Shown piece by piece: positions 30,601-36,287 of a stretch of 36,287 nt of DNA. The notes beneath the pieces are model-generated. The model did no database searches. It saw nothing but the letters and a program-made list of their open reading frames with translations, and was not told the DNA's origin. Made by a program: the position numbers and the translations under genes. Numbering within the stretch: position 1 is the stretch's first letter; each line of letters begins with the position of its first letter. The stretch comes from Enterenecus faecium (GTDB lineage Bacteria > Bacillota > Clostridia > Oscillospirales > Oscillospiraceae): positions 1-36,287 of the forward strand of contig DVFO01000064.1 of the NCBI GenBank assembly GCA_018713215.1, read 5' to 3'.

Positions 30601-31600
30601 CGAAGATGCTGTCGGCATCAATCTCCCGCTGGATGTCGTCCAGATTCACCGTCAGCTTCAGGGGCATGGCGGCCCGATAGTTGGCAATGGCCTCCTCCAG
30701 GGCGGCACAGGCCGCCTTCATCTGGGCCAAGTCTGCGGTGAGGTCCGCCCCGTCCAACGCCTGTTTCAGGGCCACCGCCACGGCATCATCCTGGTTCAGG
30801 CTGCCGCTGTCATACAGGGTCTGACCCTGGGTCACCAGCTCCTGGAGCTGCTGACGGCACAGCTGGGTCCCCTTGTCGGCGTACACCGCCCAGGCCTCCT
30901 CATCGGTGAGTACCCGGTTGTAGACGTAGAACTCGTCCACATCCCCCCGCATGGGGTGGGGATTCTTGTTCCCCGCTGTCTTGTGGGCACCCAAACGCAG
31001 GGTCAGCACCTGATCAATGGCGTTGTCCGTCAGGGCCTGCTGGCTGTCCAGCTCCCCGTTGATGTAGAACTTTACCTGGCGGCTGTCCTGGTCAATGGTA
31101 ATGGTAATGTGCTCCCAGCCCCCCTTGACCACGGTGCGTTGGGAGACCACATCGGTGCCGTTGACGTAGGTATGGTACTTGCCATCCCCCCGCAGCGTCA
31201 GCACAGACCGCCCGCTCCCCTCATGCTGGAGCATCACCGTGGAGGCGGCGCTGTCGTCCCCGGTGATGGTGGTGTCATAGCGGTACCACATGGAGAAGGA
31301 GGTGGCTCCCGCTCCCGTATTGATGTAGTCCTCCAGCTTCATAAAGTTGTCCACCCCTGCGCCGAACCGCAACACCTGCCCAAATACCGGGTTGCCGCTG
31401 TCCGTCAACTGGACGCCGTTCCCCTGTAAGGTGGCCGTGGTGCGATCCCCTTGGTCACTGACCAGAGAGTCAAAGCTCCAGTGGTCTTTGAGTCCCTGGG
31501 TAGGGTACCCGGACTGGGCATGGGCGCGGAGCCCATAGGGCAGCAGCAGCCCACAAATCAGGGCAGCCGCCACCACAGAACGAACCTTTCTTCTCCTCAT
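27689..31600 (-). CDS. Sortase-anchored multidomain glycoside hydrolase with LamG and FIVAR repeats
   Basis: A 1303-residue secreted protein. A signal peptide (1-28) is followed by a LamG/concanavalin-like domain (about 35-245) and a helical linker. A clan GH-A-like barrel starts near 315, with IRYPGGTISNLFNWR (370-384), acid/base candidate Glu487 in YFEIGNEMH and nucleophile candidate Glu750 in VVSEFG. A C-terminal beta-sandwich ends near 957. Four FIVAR-type helical repeats follow (961-1024, 1033-1094, 1101-1164, 1169-1236), then a Pro/Glu/Thr/Gln linker and VPQTGD (1268-1273), a hydrophobic segment and KRRS: a sorting signal with Val in place of Leu. The barrel resembles alpha-L-arabinofuranosidase-type enzymes, but the glycan target is not certain. 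AAGGAGAGGG precedes the ATG. Confidence 0.88.
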   Translation of the reverse strand: MRRRKVRSVVAAALICGLLLPYGLRAHAQSGYPTQGLKDHWSFDSLVSDQGDRTTATLQGNGVQLTDSGNPVFGQVLRFGAGVDNFMKLEDYINTGAGATSFSMWYRYDTTITGDDSAASTVMLQHEGSGRSVLTLRGDGKYHTYVNGTDVVSQRTVVKGGWEHITITIDQDSRQVKFYINGELDSQQALTDNAIDQVLTLRLGAHKTAGNKNPHPMRGDVDEFYVYNRVLTDEEAWAVYADKGTQLCRQQLQELVTQGQTLYDSGSLNQDDAVAVALKQALDGADLTADLAQMKAACAALEEAIANYRAAMPLKLTVNLDDIQREIDADSIFGINHRYSYNGYGTFDSETMKMNEEFAALYQQAGFGSIRYPGGTISNLFNWRTTLGDKESRKNQIHGLYNSGNQTGIAPNFGLGEAADFADEMGSELIYVYSLGRGSAQDAADLVEYMNAEVGTNPNGGIAWADVRAANGHVEPYNVRYFEIGNEMHLGPDAQRDDGVYSQGYWTLYVDGGRENAYINGGVANINKRYTVDEEDWNKVASRSDGSANLVRFLRYANLNPGIMGEDGKIVDDPDFRAVNDGVRVFVGPDDNPAEWTVVDSLESSGPEDTHCVVNYANGSIQFGDGVHGKIPPKGQNIYATYSVDRDGFVDVSQAMRDTMDEINHHSGTDQEIFVYAGYETEGFVNKMAAGGYNDLYDGVVVHPYSGTVSGSTPEEFYDNAMLKTEGSGVNPVKNFASKLPEGKVPVVSEFGIHYNTESQVRSQTHALYIAKVMMEYVNLGSPYIQKHCLSDWYQDEADSLGPTQQAVIQVVPQEGASTTTGEGEFTYFSTPSAHVFQMLNSGFGDHVVSTQMDPPKTQNNVTAVSVLASKDDQGNVYLAMVNVDRLNDYNIQLEIPGMDLAGRSVEVQYLATDGIADENTPEDPDKVHVETETVELGSVSVVNIPAHAFAVVKVPAQVVDKTQLEQTLAQARALQAEDYTADSFAGVEKAMAEAQAVLDNAQATQVEVDAAVMALTQAMEALVEAPEPSEVNKTLLEKTIAYAEGLDTTGVTDSAKAAFEKALTEAKAVMEDKNATQDQVNTAWDNLLNGIWGLGLTQGDKTMLNLVIQRAEAMMDQADKYVETNWQQLVDALAAAKNVAASGDAMQEDVDNATDALLDAILAQRFKANKDILEGLIGKAEGMDLTGYTAQSVATFRSALANAQAVMADATLSEEDQKTVDAAVAALQSAMEGLTAQGETQPSDQPETSQEPEATDKPQATQKPDRVPQTGDSAQMMMYVATLLGSVSLLAGVAYVSRKRRS

Positions 31601-31683
31601 ACAATTTCCCTCTCCTTTTCCTTTTTATGCAAGAATGCTAAAATGGCAAGGTTTTTTCAGCTCCTTTTAAGCTGATTCATTTA

Positions 31684-31712
31684 ATCTTATCATACCCCTC
31701 TGGCAATGTCAA
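31684..31712 (-). promoter_or_regulatory. Promoter of the surface glycoside hydrolase gene
   Basis: Minus-strand TTGACA (31707-31712), 17 bases, TAAGAT (31684-31689). The leader of about 80 bases has a CAGCT/AGCTG hairpin. Confidence 0.7.
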
Positions 31713-31757
31713 AATGTATCGTCTCTCAGGAATGCGTACCGAGCATCCAATCTGCCA

Positions 31758-31786
31758 TTGACTTTTCCACACGCCCGGCGTATAAT
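31758..31786 (+). promoter_or_regulatory. Promoter of the leader-attenuated GNAT-methyltransferase gene
   Basis: TTGACT (31758-31763), 17 bases, TATAAT (31781-31786). Confidence 0.85.
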
Positions 31787-31812
31787 GTGCAAAACTTCCA
31801 GGAGGTGTGACA

Positions 31813-31905
31813 ATGCTGCGCTGCTCTGTGAACCGCATGAATATGCCTCAGTCCGATATGCCTAATCGCATCGGGCTTGCATTGTCATACTCTTTTTCCC
31901 AATAA
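31813..31905 (+). CDS. 30-residue leader peptide of an attenuator
   Basis: A short ORF with a very strong ribosome site (CCAGGAGGTG, six bases before the ATG), starting about 20 bases after the predicted transcript start. The peptide begins MLRCSVNRMNMPQSDMPNR and ends ALSYSFSQ; it contains four Met residues and no domain. The coding sequence itself carries RNA elements: GTCCGAT (31851-31857) can pair with ATCGGGC (31870-31876), and GCTTGCATTG (31875-31884) can pair with the left arm of the terminator downstream. This is the organisation of a ribosome-controlled attenuator, not of a functional small protein, although the latter cannot be excluded. Confidence 0.72.
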   Translation: MLRCSVNRMNMPQSDMPNRIGLALSYSFSQ

Positions 31906-31934
31906 CCCCCCGAAACACCGTTGAGAGAAGAGAC

Positions 31935-31992
31935 GCAGTGCAAGCTAGCCCTCACAAAGGGCGCTTGCACTGCTTTTATTTTATGGAAAGGA
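31935..31992 (+). terminator. Attenuator terminator ahead of the GNAT-methyltransferase gene
   Basis: GCAGTGCAAGC (31935-31945) pairs perfectly with GCTTGCACTGC (31973-31983), with an inner GCCCT/AGGGC stem, and is followed by TTTTATTTT. It sits between the promoter and the start codon at 32001. The left arm is also complementary to GCTTGCATTG in the leader ORF (nine Watson-Crick pairs and one G-U). Confidence 0.88.
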
Positions 31993-32000
31993 CTGATTCT

Positions 32001-33356
32001 ATGCCCACCCACCGAGGAACCCAGACCATTGAGACCCCCCGGCTCATGCTCCGCCGGGCCACCCTAGACGATGCCCAGGCCATGTTTGACCACTGGGCCT
32101 CCGACCCCCAGGTGACCCGCTATCTCATGTGGCCGGCCCACACCAGCACAGACATCACCCGTCAGGTGCTCCAGAGTTGGGTGAACGGCTACCAGCAGGA
32201 CAACTTCTACCAGTGGCTCATTGTGCCCAAGGACTTGGGCCAGCCCATCGGCAGCATCAGCGGCATGAACCCCAATGACCTGCTCTCCTGTGTGGAGCTG
32301 GCCTACTGCATTGGTCAGCCCTGGTGGCACCAGGGCCTTACCACCGAGGCGGTAGAAGGGGTCATCCGCTACCTGTTTGAAACCTGCGACTTCAACCGCA
32401 TCACCGCCAAACACGACACCCGCAATCCCCACTCCGGCGGGGTCATGCAAAAATGCGGCATGACCTGCGAGGGCACCTCCCGGGAATCGGACTACAACAG
32501 CCAGGGCATTTGCGACACCGTCCACTATGCCATCTTAAAACGCCAATGGAACCGCCCCAAGGACTTCACGGAGGGCCTTGTATACGAAAACGACACCCAA
32601 CTGGTGCAAGACCTGTACCGCCGCCTGGATGAAAGCCGCCGTCTCACCCGCTCCCAGGCCGCCCGGGTGGAGTTTCTCACCACCGTGCGCTCCATAGAGC
32701 GCTATCTCACCCCGGGGGCCAAGATTCTGGATATCGGGGCCGGGGCGGGCGAATATAGCCTGTATTTCGCCCGAAAGGGCTACCAGGTGTCCGCTCTGGA
32801 GCTGTCCGAGACCAACATTGCGGCTTTCCGGGCCAAACTGACCCCTGAGGACACCATTGACCTGGCGCAGGGCAACGCCCTGGACCTCAGCCGCTACCCG
32901 GACCATTCCTTTGACATTGTGCTTCTCTTTGGCCCCCTGTACCACCTGCACAGCCAGGCCGACAAGCTGCGCTGTATTCAGGAGGCCAAGCGGGTGTGCA
33001 AACCGGATGGCACCCTGTTTTTCGCCTTCATTGCCAACGACATGGTCATCCTCACCATGTTCCACGAGGAGCCGGACTATTTCGTCCACGGCGCCTACGA
33101 CAAGGAGACCTTCCGCTGTGACGACTTCCCCTTTGTCTTCCACACCGTGGACGCCTGCCGGGAGCTGCTGCGGGAGGGCGGCGTAAAGGTGCTCCACGAG
33201 GTGGCCTCGGACGGGGTCAGCGAGTTGCTCCAGGAGAAGATCAACGCCATGGACGAGGCCAGTTACGCCCAGTATCTGCGGTATCACTTCTATACTTGCG
33301 AGAAGCCGGAACACCTGGGGGCCTCCAACCACCTGCTGTTTGTGGGAAAGGCATAG
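32001..33356 (+). CDS. GNAT acetyltransferase fused to a SAM-dependent methyltransferase
   Basis: A 451-residue two-domain enzyme. Residues about 10-183 are a RimJ/Acetyltransf_3-type GNAT domain (ETPRLMLRRATLDDAQAMF, acetyl-CoA loop region QPWWHQGLTTEA at 106-117, and a final NPHSGGVMQKCGM). Residues about 195-451 are a class I methyltransferase with motif I ILDIGAGAGEY (242-252), the acidic ELSE at the end of strand 2, and DIVLLFGPLYHL as the motif IV region. Targets are unknown; GNAT partners of this type modify ribosomal proteins, small amines or antibiotics. The ATG at 32001 follows GAAAGGA; an upstream in-frame ATG at 31983 lies in the terminator. The attenuated leader suggests induction by translation stress, perhaps an antibiotic, which is inference. 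Confidence 0.88.
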   Translation: MPTHRGTQTIETPRLMLRRATLDDAQAMFDHWASDPQVTRYLMWPAHTSTDITRQVLQSWVNGYQQDNFYQWLIVPKDLGQPIGSISGMNPNDLLSCVELAYCIGQPWWHQGLTTEAVEGVIRYLFETCDFNRITAKHDTRNPHSGGVMQKCGMTCEGTSRESDYNSQGICDTVHYAILKRQWNRPKDFTEGLVYENDTQLVQDLYRRLDESRRLTRSQAARVEFLTTVRSIERYLTPGAKILDIGAGAGEYSLYFARKGYQVSALELSETNIAAFRAKLTPEDTIDLAQGNALDLSRYPDHSFDIVLLFGPLYHLHSQADKLRCIQEAKRVCKPDGTLFFAFIANDMVILTMFHEEPDYFVHGAYDKETFRCDDFPFVFHTVDACRELLREGGVKVLHEVASDGVSELLQEKINAMDEASYAQYLRYHFYTCEKPEHLGASNHLLFVGKA

Positions 33357-33413
33357 GGCATTGGGCTGCGGTCCGTCAAAAACGGATCTATCTCATACAC
33401 CAGTAAATTCATT

Positions 33414-33442
33414 TTGACATTTTGTCCACTCCGTGCTATACT
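33414..33442 (+). promoter_or_regulatory. Strong promoter of an apparently non-coding transcript
   Basis: TTGACA (33414-33419), 17 bases, TATACT (33437-33442). Confidence 0.78.
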
Positions 33443-33448
33443 CCCACG

Positions 33449-33585
33449 TAGGAATAAGTGGTGGAGTCTGTCATAGAGTGCTTGGATGCATCTCTATTTA
33501 TTCCAAAGGGGATTTTAATCAAAATTAGTATAATTCTTGATTAAGAGAAAAAGACAGCTCTTCTAGGGGGAGACTGTCTTTTTTT
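33449..33585 (+). ncRNA. Candidate small RNA or terminated leader
   Basis: A promoter and an intrinsic terminator enclose about 137 nt with two further designed-looking hairpins. The first is GGAATAA (33451-33457) with TTATTCC (33498-33504), enclosing ATAGAG/CTCTAT (33473-33497). The second is TTAATCAAAATT-agtat-AATT-c-TTGATTAA (33515-33544). There is no convincing protein-coding frame, though a tiny GTG ORF begins at 33478. It may be a stand-alone sRNA or the attenuated leader of a lost or distant gene. It is not recognised as a c-di-AMP (ydaO) riboswitch despite the potassium genes downstream. Confidence 0.5.
33548..33585. terminator. Terminator of the candidate small RNA
   Basis: AAAAAGACAG (33548-33557) with CTGTCTTTTT (33574-33583), followed by more T. 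The A-tract also makes it usable for minus-strand transcripts arriving from 33591. Confidence 0.85.
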
Positions 33586-34163
33586 GCGTTTTAAAAGGTT
33601 CTTTCGTATCCTTTTGGCGCATCTACGGACGGGATTGTATCAAACTTCACGCCACTTGTTACCGTGCAGTTTACACTTGGAGTAGTCTTTCCCAGGATTG
33701 AAGCGATGGACGAACCGCCATCGTTCCAAGCATAACCACGATGAACATGTGGGTTTCCCAGACCTGGGATCGTACTGAGGCGGATGATATGTAATTTGAT
33801 GACCTCTTGATGGGATGACAATGAGTGCAGACAGAACGATCCATTTGGTGGTGCTGCGGAGACTTTATTCCGTGGCCATACCATTCATTCACAGAGCGCA
33901 GGATGGACAAATGTTTATCAGCGTTCTGTTTTTTTGGAGCTGCTTGTTCCATCGTCATGGCTCATCTCTGGACTGGTCTTTTTGTATTTCCAATTATCGT
34001 GTTCCATCTCATCCTGTCGTCTGGAACAAGTGTAGGAGGTGAAAATACCACATCTGTCGGTACAGATGGAATCCTATCGTCGTACCACAAATCCATGTTC
34101 AGTGCGAACACTGCTCAAGATGGAAAGGGGCGTATTCTGCCGGAATGATTACCGGCCGTCATT
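33586..34163. pseudogene. Eroded, unidentified stretch upstream of ktrB
   Basis: Several overlapping frames of 75-107 codons exist on both strands, none with a ribosome site or a recognised domain. On the minus strand the most protein-like frame runs 33884 to 33591 and ends ...DAPKGYERTF just before a terminator; other protein-like pieces on that strand are in different frames and are broken by stops. This pattern suggests a decayed minus-strand gene, but the parent family is not recognised. An AGGAGGTG at 34034 has no start codon at the right distance. Confidence 0.3.
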
Positions 34164-35468
34164 ATGGAAAAACTGATGATTCAATTCAAAAAACAGCCAC
34201 CGGGAAGACTGATTGCTGCCGGATTTGCAATGCTTATCCTGTTTGGGGCAGTTCTTCTCCTTCTTCCTCTGTCCGTGAGAGGCGACGCGGAGGTACACTT
34301 TATTGATGCTCTTTTTACCTCCACCAGTGCAGTTTGTGTGACAGGTCTCATTGCAATTGATGTGGCAGATCACTTCACTACTTTTGGTCAAGCTGTCGTT
34401 GCCGTTTTGATTCAGGTTGGCGGTTTAGGCGTTACATCCATTGGTGTGGGTTTGATCTTGGCCGCACGAAAGAACGTGGGTCTCAAAGGGCGTATTTTGC
34501 TCAAAGAAGCCTTAAATATCGAGGGAATCAAAGGCATGATCCGTTTGGTGAAGTCTATTTTGCTTATGACGCTGTGCTTTGAACTGATGGGTATTGTCTT
34601 GAGTTTTCTTGTATTTGTTCAGGACTATCCTGTGCTGAAGGCCCTTTGGATCAGCATATTTCATTCCATCGCAGCTTTTAACAACTCTGGTTTTGATATT
34701 TTAGGCGGGCTGAGAAACCTCATCCCTTACCAGAACAACATTCTTTTGAATCTGACCACAAGCGGACTTATCATTTTTGGTGGATTGGGTTTCCTTGTGA
34801 TTTTAGACGTCTTGAAAAAGAGATCTTTTCGCAAACTAACCCTTCACTCCAAAGTGGTTTTAACCACAACGCTCACTCTGCTTGTGGCGGGTACGTTACT
34901 ATTAAAGGCCACGGAGGATATCACCTGGCTTGGAGCCTTTTTCCAGAGCGTATCTGCACGAACAGCTGGTTTTTCTACTTACCCCATTGGCGAATTTACA
35001 AATGCCGGTCTGTTCACCCTCATTATTTTGATGTTTATTGGCGCTTCCCCCGGGTCTACCGGCGGCGGTATCAAAACAAGCACGTTCTTCGTCTTATCGC
35101 AGCACGTACGAAGCCTGTTCACAAAAAGGCATATCAGTGCCTTCCGGCGCAACATCCCGTGGGAAGTCTTTTCCAAGGCCTGCACCATTTCATTGCTTTC
35201 CCTTCTACTCGTATGTGTGGGAACATTTTTCCTTTGTGTGCTGGAGCCGGAGTACAGCTTTGTCCAACTGCTATTTGAAGAAGTGTCCGCGTTCGGTACT
35301 GTGGGCCTTTCTACCGGCATTACGCCGACTCTGAGTGTAGCAAGCAAGTTAATTTTGATTTTCACCATGTTTGCTGGACGAGTGGGCACGTTTACCCTGC
35401 TGACAATGTGGATTGATCGTCCAGCCCCCAGCGTTCGTTATACAGAAGAATCCGTTTCGATCGGATAA
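34164..35468 (+). CDS. ktrB: Potassium uptake membrane subunit, KtrB/TrkH family
   Basis: A 434-residue ion-conducting subunit for K+ (or Na+-coupled K+) uptake. Four pore-loop repeats carry the selectivity-filter glycines: TSAVCVTGL (about 54-62), SIAAFNNSGFD, SVSARTAGFST and EVSAFGTVGLSTG. About eight to ten membrane helices surround them. Length and repeat structure match KtrB better than the larger TrkH proteins. There is only a poor ribosome site before the ATG at 34164; an in-frame ATG at 34176 is an alternative. ktrA begins 17 bases after the stop. The gene is AT-richer than most of the window, with different codon use, which suggests transfer. Confidence 0.92.
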   Translation: MEKLMIQFKKQPPGRLIAAGFAMLILFGAVLLLLPLSVRGDAEVHFIDALFTSTSAVCVTGLIAIDVADHFTTFGQAVVAVLIQVGGLGVTSIGVGLILAARKNVGLKGRILLKEALNIEGIKGMIRLVKSILLMTLCFELMGIVLSFLVFVQDYPVLKALWISIFHSIAAFNNSGFDILGGLRNLIPYQNNILLNLTTSGLIIFGGLGFLVILDVLKKRSFRKLTLHSKVVLTTTLTLLVAGTLLLKATEDITWLGAFFQSVSARTAGFSTYPIGEFTNAGLFTLIILMFIGASPGSTGGGIKTSTFFVLSQHVRSLFTKRHISAFRRNIPWEVFSKACTISLLSLLLVCVGTFFLCVLEPEYSFVQLLFEEVSAFGTVGLSTGITPTLSVASKLILIFTMFAGRVGTFTLLTMWIDRPAPSVRYTEESVSIG

Positions 35469-35485
35469 ATAAGGAGAAAATACCG

Positions 35486-36154
35486 ATGAAAAGAAAAGAC
35501 TACGCAAGCAGCTATGGAGTGATTGGTCTTGGACGGTTTGGCATGGCCCTTGTGGAATGCCTTTCCTCCGCCGGAAAAGAAGTCATTGCCATTGACAAAG
35601 AAGAGTCTCGTGTGCGGGAAGCACGCCGTTTCACAGAAATGGCTCTGGTTGTGGAGAACCTGGATCAAGAGGCGCTGGAAGAAGCAGGCATCCGAAACTG
35701 CGACATCGTGGTGGTGTGTATTGGAGAAAGAATCGATGTCAGCATCCTTGTCACCATGACCGTGCTGAAAATGGGGATTGCTCATGTTATCTCAAAAGCC
35801 ACCAGCTTTATTCATGGGGAGGCACTCAAGCAGTTAGGTGCTTCTGTGGTTTTCCCTGAACGAGATATGGCAATCCGCCTTGGAAAAGGGTTAATTTATG
35901 ACAGTTTCCTGGACTCTGTCGCCTTAGGCGGAGATGCCGAAGTTCGGAGAATCCTGGTGACCAAAAAGCTCATCGGCACCTCAATCCAGGATATGAACAT
36001 CCGTCATCGCTACGGGGTAAACATCATTGCAATCGAACACGATGGCCATACAAATGTAAACTTCAACGCGGACTATTTCTTCCGCGAGGGCGATGCCATT
36101 TGTATCGTGGGGCAGAGCAAAAACGTAGAATATTTTGAAAAGGACATTCATTGA
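35486..36154 (+). CDS. ktrA: Potassium uptake regulatory subunit, KtrA/TrkA family (RCK)
   Basis: A 222-residue cytoplasmic RCK protein that forms the gating ring on KtrB. The N-terminal Rossmann fold has GLGRFGMAL (about 14-22), an acidic end of strand 2 (AIDKEE) and CIGERIDVS; it binds NAD(H) or ATP/ADP in homologues. The C-terminal TrkA-C part (about 145-222) reads GTSIQDMNIRHRYGVNIIAIEHDG and ends VGQSKNVEYFEKD; in Firmicutes this domain can bind c-di-AMP. AAGGAG lies eight bases before the ATG. It is the second gene of the ktrBA operon and its stop codon overlaps a possible TTG start of the next gene. Confidence 0.94.
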   Translation: MKRKDYASSYGVIGLGRFGMALVECLSSAGKEVIAIDKEESRVREARRFTEMALVVENLDQEALEEAGIRNCDIVVVCIGERIDVSILVTMTVLKMGIAHVISKATSFIHGEALKQLGASVVFPERDMAIRLGKGLIYDSFLDSVALGGDAEVRRILVTKKLIGTSIQDMNIRHRYGVNIIAIEHDGHTNVNFNADYFFREGDAICIVGQSKNVEYFEKDIH

Positions 36155-36162
36155 TTGCACAT

Positions 36163-36287
36163 ATGAAAATGAAGAACATTTGGGAGAAATATATTTCGGT
36201 TGCCGCAAAGGGATTCGTCATCGGAGGGACCATGCTGGTTCCCGGTGTCAGCGGTGGTTCGATGGCAATGATTCTTGGTATATACTC
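36163..36287 (+). CDS. DUF368 membrane protein, 3' part outside the window
   Basis: Only 41 codons are visible from the ATG at 36163. The segment KGFVIGGTMLVPGVSGGSMAMILGIY is the hallmark of DUF368 proteins (read as two overlapping parts, GFVIGGTMLVPGVSGG and GSMAMILGIY), polytopic membrane proteins linked to undecaprenyl-phosphate recycling (PopT-like). The ATG has no ribosome site at the usual distance. An in-frame TTG at 36151 does (AAAAGGA, about eight bases) and overlaps the ktrA stop as TTGA, so translation may begin there. It is probably the third gene of the ktrBA operon. Confidence 0.8.
   Translation, partial: MKMKNIWEKYISVAAKGFVIGGTMLVPGVSGGSMAMILGIY

Noticed and set aside
27605..31429. 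Long plus-strand open frame opposite the surface glycoside hydrolase
   Set aside because: Same shadow effect of strong third-position GC; the minus-strand frame has a signal peptide, domains, a sorting signal, promoter and terminator.
33825..34148. 107-codon plus-strand frame before ktrB
   Set aside because: No ribosome site, no recognised family, and it overlaps equally long frames on the other strand; treated as part of the eroded region.
33443..34163. Possible c-di-AMP (ydaO) riboswitch ahead of ktrB
   Set aside because: The hairpins do not show the two-fold ydaO motif, and the terminator is nearly 600 bases from ktrB.
1..36287. CRISPR array, tRNA or rRNA genes, or complete insertion sequence
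   Set aside because: No regularly spaced direct repeats, no cloverleaf or rRNA-like sequence, and no transposase or recombinase frame was found on reading both strands.

Overview
The window looks like chromosome from a GC-rich, gut-type Clostridia (Bacillota). Evidence: Gram-positive sigma-A promoters (several are exact or near-exact TTGACA-N17-TATAAT), strong AGGAGG-type ribosome sites, glycine and lysine riboswitches, a CIRCE element, a YerC-type TrpR relative, the single-chain clostridial type of PurL, and a sortase-anchored surface protein. The strong G/C third-position bias fits the Oscillospiraceae (Flavonifractor/Lawsonibacter/Intestinimonas-like); this placement is inference. Two stretches are clearly AT-richer: 12.48-13.02 kb and everything from about 33.4 kb to the end.

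Layout. 0-3 kb: a partial FAD-dependent oxidoreductase, a metallophosphoesterase and yerC, followed by a compact locus at 2.70-3.03 kb that has the features of a type I toxin-antitoxin module (29-residue membrane peptide, convergent antisense RNA, mirrored promoters). 3.07-11.9 kb, minus strand: a tight secA-pgeF-lipoprotein-purL operon. 12.0-13.0 kb: a small XRE regulator divergent from a SLOG-family gene. 13.5-18.2 kb: two amino-acid transport units, each behind a consensus promoter and a riboswitch. A tandem glycine riboswitch precedes an AGCS symporter. A lysine riboswitch precedes a fused binding-protein/permease gene and its ATPase. 18.4-22.8 kb: a YheO-type regulator, a PepV-like dipeptidase, a DUF308 membrane protein and an HSL-type esterase. 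23.2-27.5 kb: an XRE regulator with a long helical tail, a DUF6320 membrane protein plus a condensation-fold acetyltransferase, a PH-domain protein, and a CIRCE-controlled Hsp20. 27.7-31.6 kb: a 1303-residue secreted LamG/glycoside-hydrolase/FIVAR protein with a C-terminal sorting signal. 31.75-33.36 kb: a GNAT-methyltransferase fusion behind a 30-codon leader ORF and competing hairpins (a transcription attenuator). 33.4-36.3 kb: a candidate small RNA, an eroded stretch, ktrB-ktrA potassium uptake genes and the start of a DUF368 gene.

The intergenic spaces are rich in dispersed repeats. One family (13.3, 20.7 and 21.1 kb) keeps a conserved flank next to a hairpin whose arms differ in every copy yet still pair perfectly. 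Another 50-60 bp palindromic element occurs at 1.0 and 18.3 kb. A 300-bp multi-hairpin block lies at 22.87-23.16 kb.

The most interesting items are the type I toxin-antitoxin locus (its toxin mRNA can close its 5' end onto its 3' end) and the leader-peptide attenuator ahead of the GNAT-methyltransferase fusion.
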